Shown here in pieces: positions 10,626 through 19,196 of a stretch of 64,000 nt of DNA (position 1 is the stretch's first letter; each line of letters starts with the position of its first letter). The position numbers were made by a program, and so were the translations under genes. The notes beneath the pieces are model-generated. The model was not told the origin of the DNA. It saw nothing but the letters and a program-made list of their open reading frames with translations, and searched no databases. The stretch is from Kushneria pakistanensis (GTDB lineage Bacteria > Pseudomonadota > Gammaproteobacteria > Pseudomonadales > Halomonadaceae). Where the stretch lies: the NCBI RefSeq assembly GCF_014652795.1, contig NZ_BMZM01000002.1, positions 746,025 to 810,024 of the forward strand. Direction: 5' to 3'.

Positions 10626-10812
10626 GAGATGTTCCATCGCAGATGAGTCCGGGCATGGCACCGGACAGACGGTGTGTGGCCAGAGCGTATATGGCCGCAA
10701 CATGTATCGACGCGGGAGGGTACGCTGATTGCGCATCAATGGCGACCCCGCCTGGGCTAATGGCTGAGACTCACATTGTGGCGATGTTCGAGAAGATAAA
10801 AGGAGATGCGCC

Positions 10813-10893
10813 ATGCAGGGGATTGATCTCTCACGTGTCTGCCTGAGACAGCAGTTCGGCATCGGTGCGTTGATGCGCTATCTGAATCATTGA
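10813..10893 (+). CDS. Candidate small protein, 26 aa
   Basis: ATG at 10813 is preceded by AAAGGAGATGCGCC, a near-perfect ribosome site at good spacing, and the ORF ends 23 nt before a strong terminator. The product begins MQGIDLSRVCLRQQFGIG and ends MRYLNH; it is basic, without a clear membrane helix. No homology can be assigned by eye. The ribosome site plus terminator on an otherwise empty strand is the only support. Confidence 0.4.
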   Translation: MQGIDLSRVCLRQQFGIGALMRYLNH

Positions 10894-10915
10894 GCCCGCA
10901 CATCATCGCTCAATG

Positions 10916-10951
10916 AAAAGGCCGCCCTGCAATAGTGCAGGGCGGCCTTTT
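10916..10951. terminator. Bidirectional intrinsic terminator
   Basis: Perfect 16-bp stem: AAAAGGCCGCCCTGCA, loop ATAG, then the exact complement ending in TTTT. It can serve the leftward GH3 gene's flank as well as the rightward small ORF. Confidence 0.85.
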
Positions 10952-10971
10952 CTGATGAGCCATCATCTCGG

Positions 10972-13197
10972 TCACGCTACCCGGAACTCGATCTCCTCAC
11001 CGCTTGCCGAGCTGCTGCCGATCTGGACCCGGAAAAGCCCGGGTTCCTGCACGCGTTCGAGTCCGGCGTTCAGGAAACTGCGCATCTCGGGTGTGATCCG
11101 AAAGGTCACACGCTCGCTCTGTCCCGGCGCCAGCGAAAGGCGCTGGAAGTCCCTGAGCTCGCGAATCGGGCGCACGACGCTGGCATGTACGTCCTGCAGA
11201 TAGAGCTGTACCACTTCGATGCCGTCACGTTCGCCGGTGTTGGTCACGGTGAGGCTCACCTCGAGCGTGTCCTCCAGGCCAATCTCCGTACAGGCGGATT
11301 TGATCGCGCCGTACTCGAACGTGGTGTAGGAAAGCCCGAAGCCGAAGGGATAGAGCGGGGCGTTGGGGATGTCCAGATACTGCGAGGCGTACTTGGGGTC
11401 GACGCCCTTGGGGCGGCCGGTGTTGAAGGCGTTGTAGTAGATCGGGATCTGACCGACGCTGACCGGAAAGCTCATCGGCAGCCTGCCGGAGGGGTTCACG
11501 TCGCCGAACAGCACATCGGCCACCGCGTTGCCGCCTTCGGTGCCCGGCCACCAGGCTTCCAGAAGGGCGGGAGCCATGTCATCGAGTTCAGTCAGCGTCA
11601 GCGGGCGGCCGTTGAAGAGCACCGTAGCGACGGGCGTGTCGCCGGCCTCCGCCAGTACGCGGCGGGCCAGTTCGAGCTGCGGCCCCGGCAGGCCGATATC
11701 GGCGCGGCTGGCGGCCTCGTCGGCATGGGCCTCGTCTTCGCCCAGCGCCAGCACCACGGCGTCGGCCTGGCGCACCAGCTCCAGTGCGTCCTCGATACCG
11801 GAAGTATCGGTATCGCCGATCTCGTTGGATACCCCCTGGGCGCAGAGGATCACTGCGTCTTCGCCGAGGCGATTAATGATGCCCTCGCGCAGCGTCACGG
11901 TGTCGTCGTGATCGCCGTCGGCCCGCCATGAACCCAGCAGGCGCGGCGTGTTGCCCAGTGGGCCGATAAGGGCGACCTTTTGGTGCTGATCGGACAGCGG
12001 CAGCACAAAGCCCTCGTTTTTGAGCAGTACCATCGACTCACACGCCTGCGTGCGGGCGGCGCGGCGGTGTTCATCGGTGAGAATGCACTGCGTTTCGCGC
12101 GCCTCATCGGCGTAGCGGTATGGATCGTCAAACAGCCCCAGCGCGGCCTTGAGCCACAGCACCCGGCGGGCAGCCTCGTCGATGCGCGCCTCATTGACCT
12201 GACCGCAGCGGACCAGTTCACTCAGTGTGTCGATGAAATAGCTGGACTGCATGTCCATGTCGACGCCGGCGTTGACCGATTTGCGGGCCGCCTCGGCGGC
12301 ATCCGCCGCCACGCCGTGCTGCTCGAGTTCCATGATGGCGGTGTAGTCGGTGACCACCATGCCCTCAAAGCCCCACTCACGACGCAGGATCTGATCGAGC
12401 AGCAGCGGGTGGCAGGTGGCCGGGATGGCATTGAGGGTGTTAAACGCCGTCATGACGGTGGCGCAGCCTTCCTCGAGCGCGGCCCTGAAGGGCGGCAGGT
12501 AGTGCTCGCGCAAGCGCCACTCGGACATGTCGACGGTGTTGTATTCGCGCCCGGCCTCGGCGGCACCATAGGCGGCGTAGTGCTTGACGCAGGCGGCCAG
12601 GGTATCGACCGCGTCCGGATCAGAGCCCTGAATGCCGCGTACCTGGGCGCGGGCGATCAGCGAGGTCAAAAGCACGTCTTCTCCGGCACCTTCCATGACC
12701 CGGCCCCAGCGCGGATCGCGGGCGACATCCACCATCGGCGCGAACGTCCAGTGCACGCCGGCCGCGGCGCCTTCAACGGCCATGATGCGGGTGGCCTGCT
12801 CGATGCCTTCCAGGTGCCAGCTGGCGGCCTGCGCCAGCGGGATCGGGAAGATGGTGCGAAAGCCATGGATGATGTCATAACCAAAGAGCAGCGGGATGCC
12901 CAGCCGCGAATGCCCTACCGCCTGCTGCTGCAGCTCACGGGTGAATTCGACCCCAAAGGCGTTGAACACCGAGCCGACCCGGCCGGTGCGCACGTCCTCC
13001 TCGATCTCGGTATTGGCCGGTGCCCCGGTCGTATCACGGCTGCCGGCCACCTGGTTCATCTGGCCGATCTTCTCCTCCAGCGTCATCTGACGCAGCAGGG
13101 TCTCGACCTGCTCATCGAGGGCCTGATAGCGCTCCGGGCTCACTCCAAAGGGCGTGCCACACGGCTGGTTCGTCTTCCGGTCTGGTATCGCTGACAT
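10972..13197 (-). CDS. bglX: Beta-glucosidase, glycoside hydrolase family 3 (BglX-like)
   Basis: GH3 enzyme of 741 residues with the BglX order: N-terminal barrel (EKIGQMNQVAGS, PLLFGYDIIHGFRTIFPIPL, MVDVARDPRWGRVMEGAGED, CVKHYAAYGAAEAGREYNTV), nucleophile Asp in MVVTDYTAIMELEQHG, then the alpha/beta sandwich and a C-terminal fibronectin-III-like domain (ERVTFRITPEMRSFLNAGL). It hydrolyses terminal beta-glucosides. Unlike E. coli BglX I see no signal peptide (it begins MSAIPDRKTNQPCG), so a cytoplasmic location is predicted. The ATG at 13197 has AGGGAG upstream; a TTG at 13212 is the alternative. It starts 11 nt after egtD stops, so it may share that transcript. Confidence 0.93.
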   Translation of the reverse strand: MSAIPDRKTNQPCGTPFGVSPERYQALDEQVETLLRQMTLEEKIGQMNQVAGSRDTTGAPANTEIEEDVRTGRVGSVFNAFGVEFTRELQQQAVGHSRLGIPLLFGYDIIHGFRTIFPIPLAQAASWHLEGIEQATRIMAVEGAAAGVHWTFAPMVDVARDPRWGRVMEGAGEDVLLTSLIARAQVRGIQGSDPDAVDTLAACVKHYAAYGAAEAGREYNTVDMSEWRLREHYLPPFRAALEEGCATVMTAFNTLNAIPATCHPLLLDQILRREWGFEGMVVTDYTAIMELEQHGVAADAAEAARKSVNAGVDMDMQSSYFIDTLSELVRCGQVNEARIDEAARRVLWLKAALGLFDDPYRYADEARETQCILTDEHRRAARTQACESMVLLKNEGFVLPLSDQHQKVALIGPLGNTPRLLGSWRADGDHDDTVTLREGIINRLGEDAVILCAQGVSNEIGDTDTSGIEDALELVRQADAVVLALGEDEAHADEAASRADIGLPGPQLELARRVLAEAGDTPVATVLFNGRPLTLTELDDMAPALLEAWWPGTEGGNAVADVLFGDVNPSGRLPMSFPVSVGQIPIYYNAFNTGRPKGVDPKYASQYLDIPNAPLYPFGFGLSYTTFEYGAIKSACTEIGLEDTLEVSLTVTNTGERDGIEVVQLYLQDVHASVVRPIRELRDFQRLSLAPGQSERVTFRITPEMRSFLNAGLERVQEPGLFRVQIGSSSASGEEIEFRVA

Positions 13198-13208
13198 CCT
13201 GCGCTCCC

Positions 13209-14216
13209 TCAAGCCGAGCGTTCGAAGTAGTGCACGTCAAAAAGCGCCTGGTCGTCACACCAGTGCTTCCGTGGGGTAAAACCGGCATGACCGGCCAGCT
13301 TCTCAAAGCCTTCGCGACTGTATTTCCACGAGTTTTCGGTATGAATGTGCTCGCCTGCCTTCAGGGCAATGGTCTGCTCGTCCAGGGTGAAGGTCTGGTC
13401 GCGCTGGCTGACCAGATGCATCTCGATGCGCGAGGCAGCCTCGTTGTAGAAGGCCAGATGCTCGAAATCCGTCGGTGACACCTCGGCGCCCAGCTCATCG
13501 CGCAGGCGATGGATCAGGTTGAGATTGAACTCGCGCGTCACGCCCGCGGCGTCGTTGTAGGCGGCTTCAAGGCGGTCACGGTCCTTGATGCGATCCACCC
13601 CGATCAGAAGCCCGCCGCCGGGCGGCAGCTGGTCATGCACACGCTCCAGCAGCTCGCCGGCCTCGCGGGGGGTGAAGTTGCCGATGGAGGAGCCGGGGAA
13701 GAACACCACCGGGCGGGCGTCGCCTTCAAGCGCGGGCAGGCTGAACGGCGCAGTAAAGTCGGCGCACAGGGCATGGACCGACAGCCACGGGTAGTCATCG
13801 GCCAGGCGCTGGGTGCTTTCCAGCAGGAAGTCACGCGAGATATCCACACCCACATAGTGATGCGGACGCAGGGCATCGAGCAGCAGCCGGATCTTGTGAG
13901 AGGCGCCGCTGCCCAGCTCGATCAGATCGATATCCTCGCCCACGCAGTCCGCGATGGCATCTACCGAGCGCTCCAGAATCATTTCCTCGGTGCGGGTGGG
14001 GTAGTACTCCGGCTGCTGACAGATCTGATCAAAGAGCTCGGAACCGCGGTGATCATAAAAGTGCTTGGGCGAGATCCAGCGCGGCGAATCGGTCAGCCCG
14101 ACCGTGATCGCCTCCAGCAGGCTCTGCTCGCTGGCAGGATCTGCAAGCTGATCGTGAAACTGTACCCGGTGACGATTGCTCGGAGAGGAGAACGCAGAGG
14201 AAAGTGCCTGTGACAT
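13209..14216 (-). CDS. egtD: L-histidine N-alpha-methyltransferase (ergothioneine biosynthesis)
   Basis: SAM-dependent enzyme that trimethylates histidine to hercynine. Its 335 residues are near the usual length (about 320). Family features: PKHFYDHRGSELFDQICQQPEYYPTRTE near residue 50, the SAM-binding LIELGSGASHKIRLLLDAL, VGVDISRDFL, FFPGSSIGNFTPREA, and GAEVSPTDFEHLAFYNEAASRIEMHL with the histidine-binding region. It follows egtB by 81 nt in the same direction, so the two form the bacterial EgtB/EgtD set; no egtA, egtC or egtE is in the window. Confidence 0.95.
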   Translation of the reverse strand: MSQALSSAFSSPSNRHRVQFHDQLADPASEQSLLEAITVGLTDSPRWISPKHFYDHRGSELFDQICQQPEYYPTRTEEMILERSVDAIADCVGEDIDLIELGSGASHKIRLLLDALRPHHYVGVDISRDFLLESTQRLADDYPWLSVHALCADFTAPFSLPALEGDARPVVFFPGSSIGNFTPREAGELLERVHDQLPPGGGLLIGVDRIKDRDRLEAAYNDAAGVTREFNLNLIHRLRDELGAEVSPTDFEHLAFYNEAASRIEMHLVSQRDQTFTLDEQTIALKAGEHIHTENSWKYSREGFEKLAGHAGFTPRKHWCDDQALFDVHYFERSA

Positions 14217-14263
14217 GACAGCCGGTCCTTTTTAAGGAGTTCCAGAGCTCAGGGGATTCAGAC

Positions 14264-14291
14264 CGGGCCGCTTTTGTCGCAAGCGGCCCGG
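14264..14291 (-). terminator. GC hairpin between egtB and egtD
   Basis: CCGGGCCGCTT / AAGCGGCCCGG perfect 11-bp stem seven nt past the egtB stop, without a clear T-tract. It may weaken readthrough or protect message ends between egtB and egtD. Confidence 0.45.
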
Positions 14292-14297
14292 ACAGGG

Positions 14298-15659
14298 TCA
14301 GACATCACGCGCCAGTCGGATGCCGGAAAAGGCCCAGCGCGCCTGAGGCGGGAAGAAGTTGCGATAGCTCGCCCGGATATGGTCGCCGGGCGTGGCACAA
14401 CAGCCGCCGCGCAGCACCATCTGGCCGGACATGAACTTGCCGTTGTACTCGCCAAGGCTGCCTTCCAGCGGCGTGAAGCCCGGGTAGGGCAGAAAGGCGC
14501 TGCCGGTCCACTCCCAGACATCACCATAAAGCTGCTGCGGACCGTCACCGGCACGCTCATTCTGAGCGGCGGGCTGAAGCAGGTCGTTTTCCACGAAGTT
14601 GCCCCTGATGGGCTGATCATCCGCCGCGGTTTCCCACTCGGCCTCGGTGGGCAGGCGGGCGCCGGCCCAGCGGGCGTAGGCGTCGGCCTCATAGAAGCTT
14701 AAGTGACACACCGGGGCATCGGGATCGAGCGGCACCAGTCCGCCCATGCTCATGGTGTGCCAGCGGCCATCCACCTTCTCCCAGTACTCGGGCGCCTGCC
14801 AGCCGGTTCTGTGGATCGTGCTCCAGCCGTCCGACAGCCACAGCTCGGTGCGTGAGTAGCCGTTGTCCTCGATGAACCTGATGAACTCGGCGTTGGTCAC
14901 CGGTCGGTCGGCCAGCTCGAACTCGGCCACGTACTGGCGGTGGCGCGGCGTTTCGCTGTCAAACACGAAGCCCTGACCGTCATGCTCGCGCGCCGGTTCG
15001 GTGGGATAGTCGATGCCGATCTGGCGCACGCCGGCGGCGTAGCGGTGCCAGCGCGGTGCCTTGTCATTGAAGGTCTGGTCTGCCGGCGCCTGGTCGGCAT
15101 CCGCCAGCAGCCGCTCGCGGATATCCTGACGATAAATCGGATGCAGCGGGTTGCAGGAGAGGATGTGCTTGATGTCCATCACCAGCAGCTCCTGATGCTG
15201 CTGCTCGTGGTGCAGGCCGATCTCGAGGCGGTCGATGATCTCGTCGAGATGCTCCGCAGGCGGTGCGCTCAGCAGTCGTTCCATCTCCTGATCGATATGG
15301 GCGCGAAACTGATAGACCTGCGCCACCGTCGGACGTGAGATGGTGCCGCGCAGATGACGCGGGAAAGGCTTGCCGTGGGTCTCGTAATAGGAGTTGAACA
15401 GGAAGTCATACGCCGGGTCGGGCGTTTGATAGTCATCAAGATAGGGCGAGAGGATGAAGGCTTCGAAGAACCAGCTGACATGGGCCAGATGCCACTTGGG
15501 CGGGCTGACATCCGACATGCTCTGGACCATGTAGTCCTCGGTTTCCAGCGGCGCACACAGGGCTTCACTGGCGTTACGGACGCGCTGAAAGCGGCGCAGC
15601 CATTCGCGGGTATGAGCGCCTTCGGCGGTCTCGATCGGCGCTCGGGTCGTCTGGGTCAT
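14298..15659 (-). CDS. egtB: Hercynine oxygenase EgtB (ergothioneine biosynthesis)
   Basis: Iron-dependent sulfoxide synthase joining hercynine to a thiol (gamma-glutamylcysteine or cysteine) with O2. Protein of 453 residues. The N-terminal DinB-like domain carries iron-ligand histidines in GLHHEQQHQELLVMDIKH, and a further ligand His is expected in WHLAHVSWFFEAF. The C-terminal formylglycine-generating-enzyme-like domain includes RPVTNAEFIRFIEDNGY, CHLSFYEADAYARWAGARLP, YGDVWEWTGSAFLPYPGF and VLRGGCCATP. The start at 15659 has GAGGA seven bases upstream; a frame opening at 15686 lacks one. It is first in the egtB-egtD unit and divergent from the MFS gene. Confidence 0.95.
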   Translation of the reverse strand: MTQTTRAPIETAEGAHTREWLRRFQRVRNASEALCAPLETEDYMVQSMSDVSPPKWHLAHVSWFFEAFILSPYLDDYQTPDPAYDFLFNSYYETHGKPFPRHLRGTISRPTVAQVYQFRAHIDQEMERLLSAPPAEHLDEIIDRLEIGLHHEQQHQELLVMDIKHILSCNPLHPIYRQDIRERLLADADQAPADQTFNDKAPRWHRYAAGVRQIGIDYPTEPAREHDGQGFVFDSETPRHRQYVAEFELADRPVTNAEFIRFIEDNGYSRTELWLSDGWSTIHRTGWQAPEYWEKVDGRWHTMSMGGLVPLDPDAPVCHLSFYEADAYARWAGARLPTEAEWETAADDQPIRGNFVENDLLQPAAQNERAGDGPQQLYGDVWEWTGSAFLPYPGFTPLEGSLGEYNGKFMSGQMVLRGGCCATPGDHIRASYRNFFPPQARWAFSGIRLARDV

Positions 15660-15883
15660 GATGTGTCCTCGAGGAGTTCGCATCAAACATGGAGCGGTGA
15701 ACGGCCCGACGCTGATGCCGGCGCAGGGCCATGATTACCTTCAGCGTAGCAACGCCTTCCCGACGTGCCCGGTCCAGTGTCTGTAAATTTTGTGACGGTG
15801 GGTAAGGGCAGGCGGGGCCGTGAGCGCGCGCCACGGTGCTAGACTGCGCCTCTCGTTCTTTTGTCTACCGGTGCCCAGGCCTA

Positions 15884-17077
15884 ATGTTGCGTGTTCCACG
15901 TCTGTCCGTTTCCCTTTTGTGGCTGTTGGCCTTTGGTCTGGCCGCCATCAACCTGCGTGCGCCCATTGTGGTCATCGGCCCAGTGCTCGAGCCGATCATG
16001 GCGTCCCTTGAGATCGGGGCCAGTGCGGCGAGCCTTTTGACCACCGGCATGATCCTCTGCTTCGGGCTGCTCTCGCCTTTCGCGCCGACGCTCTCGGCCC
16101 GGCTGGGGCTGGATCGGGCCATTGCGCTGGCGCTGCTTGCCGTGGCGCTGGGTAGCGTGCTGCGCGGTGTCGAGCACTTCCCCGTCATGTTGGTCGGAAC
16201 GCTGCTGGCCGGCCTGGGGATCGCCTTTGGCAACGTCTTCATGCCGAGTCTGGTCAAGCGTGACCGCCCCGACCGGCTGGGGCAGACCATGGGGCTTTAT
16301 ACGGTGGTGATGGGCATCGGCGCGACGCTGGCGGCGGGGACGGCGGTGCCGCTGCTGCAGGCTACCGGCCACTGGTCGACTCCGGTGCGGCTGTGGGCCT
16401 CGCTTGCCGTGGTCGCCGCGCTCTGCTGGCTCTGGCTGGCCTTTCGTCGCGCAGTGCAGCCTCAAACGGGTGGGCCGGTGCGCATGACGGCGCTATTCAA
16501 AAGCCAGGTCGCCTGGATGCTGACCATATTCATGGGCATGCAGTCACTCGGGTTTTACACCCTGCAGACCTGGATGCCGTCGGTGGCCATCAGTGCGGGC
16601 GTATCGACCACGATGGCCGGCAACATGGTGTCGCTGCTCAATCTGATGAGCATTCCGGCCAGCTACGTGATCGCCCGCATCGCGGCGCGCATGCACCATC
16701 ACAGCCTGCTGGTGCTGGGCATGTGTCTGCTGATCGCCGCTGGCCTTGCAGGGATTTTGCTGGCGCCGACGCTGGCACCCGCACTGTGGGCCATCTTGCT
16801 GGGCGCCGGCCAGGGCGGCTGTTTCAGCTTTGCACTCACCATGATCGTGCTGCGCACGCACAAGGCGCAGCACGCCGCAATGCTCTCGGGCATGTCGCAG
16901 AGCGTGGGGTATCTGCTGGCCGCCAGCGGCCCGCTGCTGTTCGGTGCGCTGCAGGGGGTGACCGGCGGGTGGGGGGTATCGATGATCCTGCTGCTGGTGC
17001 TTCTGGGGGTGCAGACCGTGACCGGTATCCTGCTTGGCCGGCCGCGGATGGTGACGCTGCGCGAGGGCAATCGTTAA
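15884..17077 (+). CDS. MFS transporter, CynX/NimT family
   Basis: Predicted 12-helix major-facilitator protein of 397 residues. The N-terminal helix carries LAAINLRAPIVVIGPVLEPI, the conserved arginine-containing segment of the cyanate/2-nitroimidazole (CynX/NimT) family, and the loop region has RLGLDRAIALALL and KRDRPDRLGQTMGLYTVVMG. The substrate cannot be inferred; family members export diverse small anions and drugs. ATG at 15884 is chosen because an in-frame ATG at 15836 adds a polar non-family leader. It is divergent from egtB and has no obvious operon partner. Confidence 0.85.
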   Translation: MLRVPRLSVSLLWLLAFGLAAINLRAPIVVIGPVLEPIMASLEIGASAASLLTTGMILCFGLLSPFAPTLSARLGLDRAIALALLAVALGSVLRGVEHFPVMLVGTLLAGLGIAFGNVFMPSLVKRDRPDRLGQTMGLYTVVMGIGATLAAGTAVPLLQATGHWSTPVRLWASLAVVAALCWLWLAFRRAVQPQTGGPVRMTALFKSQVAWMLTIFMGMQSLGFYTLQTWMPSVAISAGVSTTMAGNMVSLLNLMSIPASYVIARIAARMHHHSLLVLGMCLLIAAGLAGILLAPTLAPALWAILLGAGQGGCFSFALTMIVLRTHKAQHAAMLSGMSQSVGYLLAASGPLLFGALQGVTGGWGVSMILLLVLLGVQTVTGILLGRPRMVTLREGNR

Positions 17078-17126
17078 TCAGTTGCAGGCCTGCGCGACCA
17101 AGGTCCAGGCGCCATCGCGCGCGCAA

Positions 17127-17140
17127 TTGATCACGATCAA
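17127..17140 (+). promoter_or_regulatory. FNR/Anr box upstream of the universal stress protein gene
   Basis: TTGATCACGATCAA is an exact match to the TTGAT-N4-ATCAA consensus for FNR/Anr-type oxygen sensors, 82 nt upstream of the uspA-type start codon. Anr control of usp genes is established in pseudomonads; function here is inferred. Confidence 0.75.
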
Positions 17141-17221
17141 ACAGGGCCGGGACGCGTTGCTGGATGCTGACCGGGTCTGATGGCGCACTCTGGCGCCATC
17201 CCTGCCACCGGAGGATGCGCC

Positions 17222-17719
17222 ATGTTTACCTCACTGCTCGTACCCGTGGATGGTTCGGTTCATGCCCTCAAGGCCCTGAGCATCGCCGCGCAGCTGGCGG
17301 CGCCAAAGGCCACCCTGCACCTTTTATACGTGCGCGAGCTGCTGCCGCACCTGCATCACGGCAGCCTGCTCAGCCTTCAGGAGGCCATCGCGGCCTCGTC
17401 GCCGGAAAACGCCGAAACGCAGATCAGGGAGGTGCTGGAGCAATCTCAGGCCCACCTTCGTCGCCGTTTTGACGGACGCATCGAAACCCACGGCCGCCAC
17501 GGCGACCCGGCGCGGGTCATCGCCCATGAGGCCGATGTACTGGGCGTACAGGTCATCGTGATCGGCAGCCGTGGCCTGAGCGACTGGAGCGGCATGATCA
17601 TGGGCAGCGTCTCGCACAAGGTCAGCCACATTGCCTCGTGTATGGTCATCAGCGTGCATGACGACGAGGACGCGGCCCTGCCGGATGAGATCGACGACAA
17701 CCCTTATCAGGGGCTGTAG
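17222..17719 (+). CDS. Universal stress protein, UspA family
   Basis: Single-domain USP of 165 residues: N-terminal LLVPVDGSVHALKALSIA, C-terminal nucleotide-binding loop IVIGSRGLSDWSGMIMGSVSHKVSHIASCMVIS, a variant of the ATP-binding G-2x-G-9x-G-(S/T) motif. CGGAGGATG precedes the ATG at 17222, which decides this start over 17180. A perfect FNR/Anr box lies upstream, so induction under low oxygen is likely. A short acidic tail (DDEDAALPDEIDDNPYQGL) follows the domain. Role: stress survival; the exact partner is unknown. Confidence 0.92.
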   Translation: MFTSLLVPVDGSVHALKALSIAAQLAAPKATLHLLYVRELLPHLHHGSLLSLQEAIAASSPENAETQIREVLEQSQAHLRRRFDGRIETHGRHGDPARVIAHEADVLGVQVIVIGSRGLSDWSGMIMGSVSHKVSHIASCMVISVHDDEDAALPDEIDDNPYQGL

Positions 17720-17783
17720 TGACCAAGAGCCGTAGTCATCAGGGCCTACAGTGATCAAGGGCATCGCCGTGCCAGGGCTGCGC

Positions 17784-19034
17784 CTACCGTCGGGCGCGCA
17801 CCTCGCGAAGGATCATGCCGCTCTCGGGCAGGGCCGGGATCTCGCTTAGATCGATCTCGAGATTCTGCTCGGGCACCTGCCAGTGCATGCTGCCCAGCCA
17901 CTTTACCGTCTCTTCCATCAGGCGAATGGTGATCCACTCACCGGGGCAGCGGTGGTTGATGTGATGATCACCTCCGCCCTGGGGGATCAGCTGCCAGGCA
18001 TCCACCTCACGATTCATAAAACGCTCGGGATTGAAGGTCTCGGGCGCCTCCCAGCCCTCGGGGTCATGATTGGTGCCGTACAGATCCAGCAGCAGGCGCG
18101 TCCCGCCGGGCAGTGAATAGCCCTGCCACTGCGTGTCCTGGCGAAGCCGGGCCGCCGCCACCGGGAAGAACGGATAGTAACGACGCACTTCCTGCACGAA
18201 GGCGTGGACGGCCTCGCTATCGTCAAGTGCCGGGCGGGTCTCCGGCCAGCGGTGCAGGGCGTGGGCGATGAAGACCATGTAGCGCGATACGGCCAGCGTC
18301 GGGCGCAGCACGTTGAGGATTTCCACGGCGACCACGTGAATCGGCAGCAGCTCGCCGTGCTCATCGCGGTGCAGCGAAAAGCGAATCAGCGCGCTGTCTG
18401 TCTCGCCGTCTTCATAATCCTCGGGGGCGCGCCGAATCTTCTCGACCAGCTTGCCGATCCAGTTCTCGGCGTCAGTACGGCTGCGGCGCGCCTGCCAGTG
18501 GCGCGGGCCAACGGTGCCGGCGCCGTCGATCATCGCGGCCAGCTGATGGGTGCGTCGCTCGACGTCTTCTTCGGGCAGCGGCACGCCGGCCCAGGCGCAC
18601 ACGGCGCGACAGAGAATGAACTGACACTCCTTGAACAGCACCACCTCTGCGCTCTTTTCCCACTGACTCAGCGCGCGCTGCCACTCGGTATTGACCCGCG
18701 CGACCAGCGCATCGATACCCTCCGGTGACATCAGATCCATGAACATCGCCTTGCGATGGCGATGCGCTTCGCCATCGAGCCCCTGCACGCCGCCCGCGCC
18801 AAAGAGCGTTTTCTGCAGACGCACCGGCGCCGCACCCTCGCGCCGGCAGGTTTCGGTGTTGTAGAAAAGTTTTGCGGCCTCGGCGCCGCGCAGGCACAGC
18901 GTGTTTTCAAACAGAATGCGGGCCCTGAAGATGGGGCTGTCGTGCTTCTGGCAGTGATTGCCAATGTAGAGATAGCCCTCGCCCATCAGATCCAGCGTGC
19001 TATCCAGGCGGTGTTCGGCAGGAATGTCGTTCAT
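17784..19034 (-). CDS. Fatty acid peroxygenase, cytochrome P450 family CYP152
   Basis: H2O2-using P450 of 416 residues. The heme loop QGGGDHHINHRCPGEW is the CYP152 type, with the proximal Cys in HRCPGEW. The I-helix segment NVLRPTLAVSRY carries the Arg-Pro pair that binds the fatty-acid carboxylate in place of the acid-alcohol pair of ordinary P450s. Residue 84 in GGVQGLDGEAHRHRK is Gln, at the position where OleT decarboxylases have His and the hydroxylases P450-BSbeta and SPalpha have Gln, so alpha/beta-hydroxylation is favoured over terminal alkene formation (inference). The ATG at 19034 gives the family N-terminus; 19052 is possible. Monocistronic, convergent with the usp gene. Confidence 0.92.
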   Translation of the reverse strand: MNDIPAEHRLDSTLDLMGEGYLYIGNHCQKHDSPIFRARILFENTLCLRGAEAAKLFYNTETCRREGAAPVRLQKTLFGAGGVQGLDGEAHRHRKAMFMDLMSPEGIDALVARVNTEWQRALSQWEKSAEVVLFKECQFILCRAVCAWAGVPLPEEDVERRTHQLAAMIDGAGTVGPRHWQARRSRTDAENWIGKLVEKIRRAPEDYEDGETDSALIRFSLHRDEHGELLPIHVVAVEILNVLRPTLAVSRYMVFIAHALHRWPETRPALDDSEAVHAFVQEVRRYYPFFPVAAARLRQDTQWQGYSLPGGTRLLLDLYGTNHDPEGWEAPETFNPERFMNREVDAWQLIPQGGGDHHINHRCPGEWITIRLMEETVKWLGSMHWQVPEQNLEIDLSEIPALPESGMILREVRARR

Positions 19035-19151
19035 GGCATGTCCCCGTGGCAACAGATAACGGGATCGGCGAGACGAGGAGCGTGCCTCGGTGACCCCAGC
19101 TGACCTTCAGCATAGGAGAGCCTGCTTGACAGGGCTTTAACGCAGGCAGAA

Positions 19152-19177
19152 GGCCGCTCGTCACGTGACGAGCGGCC
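19152..19177 (-). terminator. Palindromic hairpin after hglS
   Basis: GGCCGCTCGTCAC / GTGACGAGCGGCC, a perfect 13-bp inverted repeat 20 nt past the hglS stop; the T-tract is weak (TTCTG). Confidence 0.55.
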
Positions 19178-19196
19178 CGGTATTCAGGCTTTGATC

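Larger units (their letters stand above)
10626..10971. other. 346-nt interval with a candidate small ORF and a terminator
   Basis: It lies between two leftward genes. It holds a 26-codon rightward ORF with a strong ribosome site and a perfect bidirectional terminator (separate entries). The left 150 nt are the presumed pheC leader. Confidence 0.5.

Noticed and set aside
11980-13194. A 404-codon plus-strand frame opposite the GH3 gene
   Set aside because: Antisense shadow; no motifs, and the GH3 gene explains the region.
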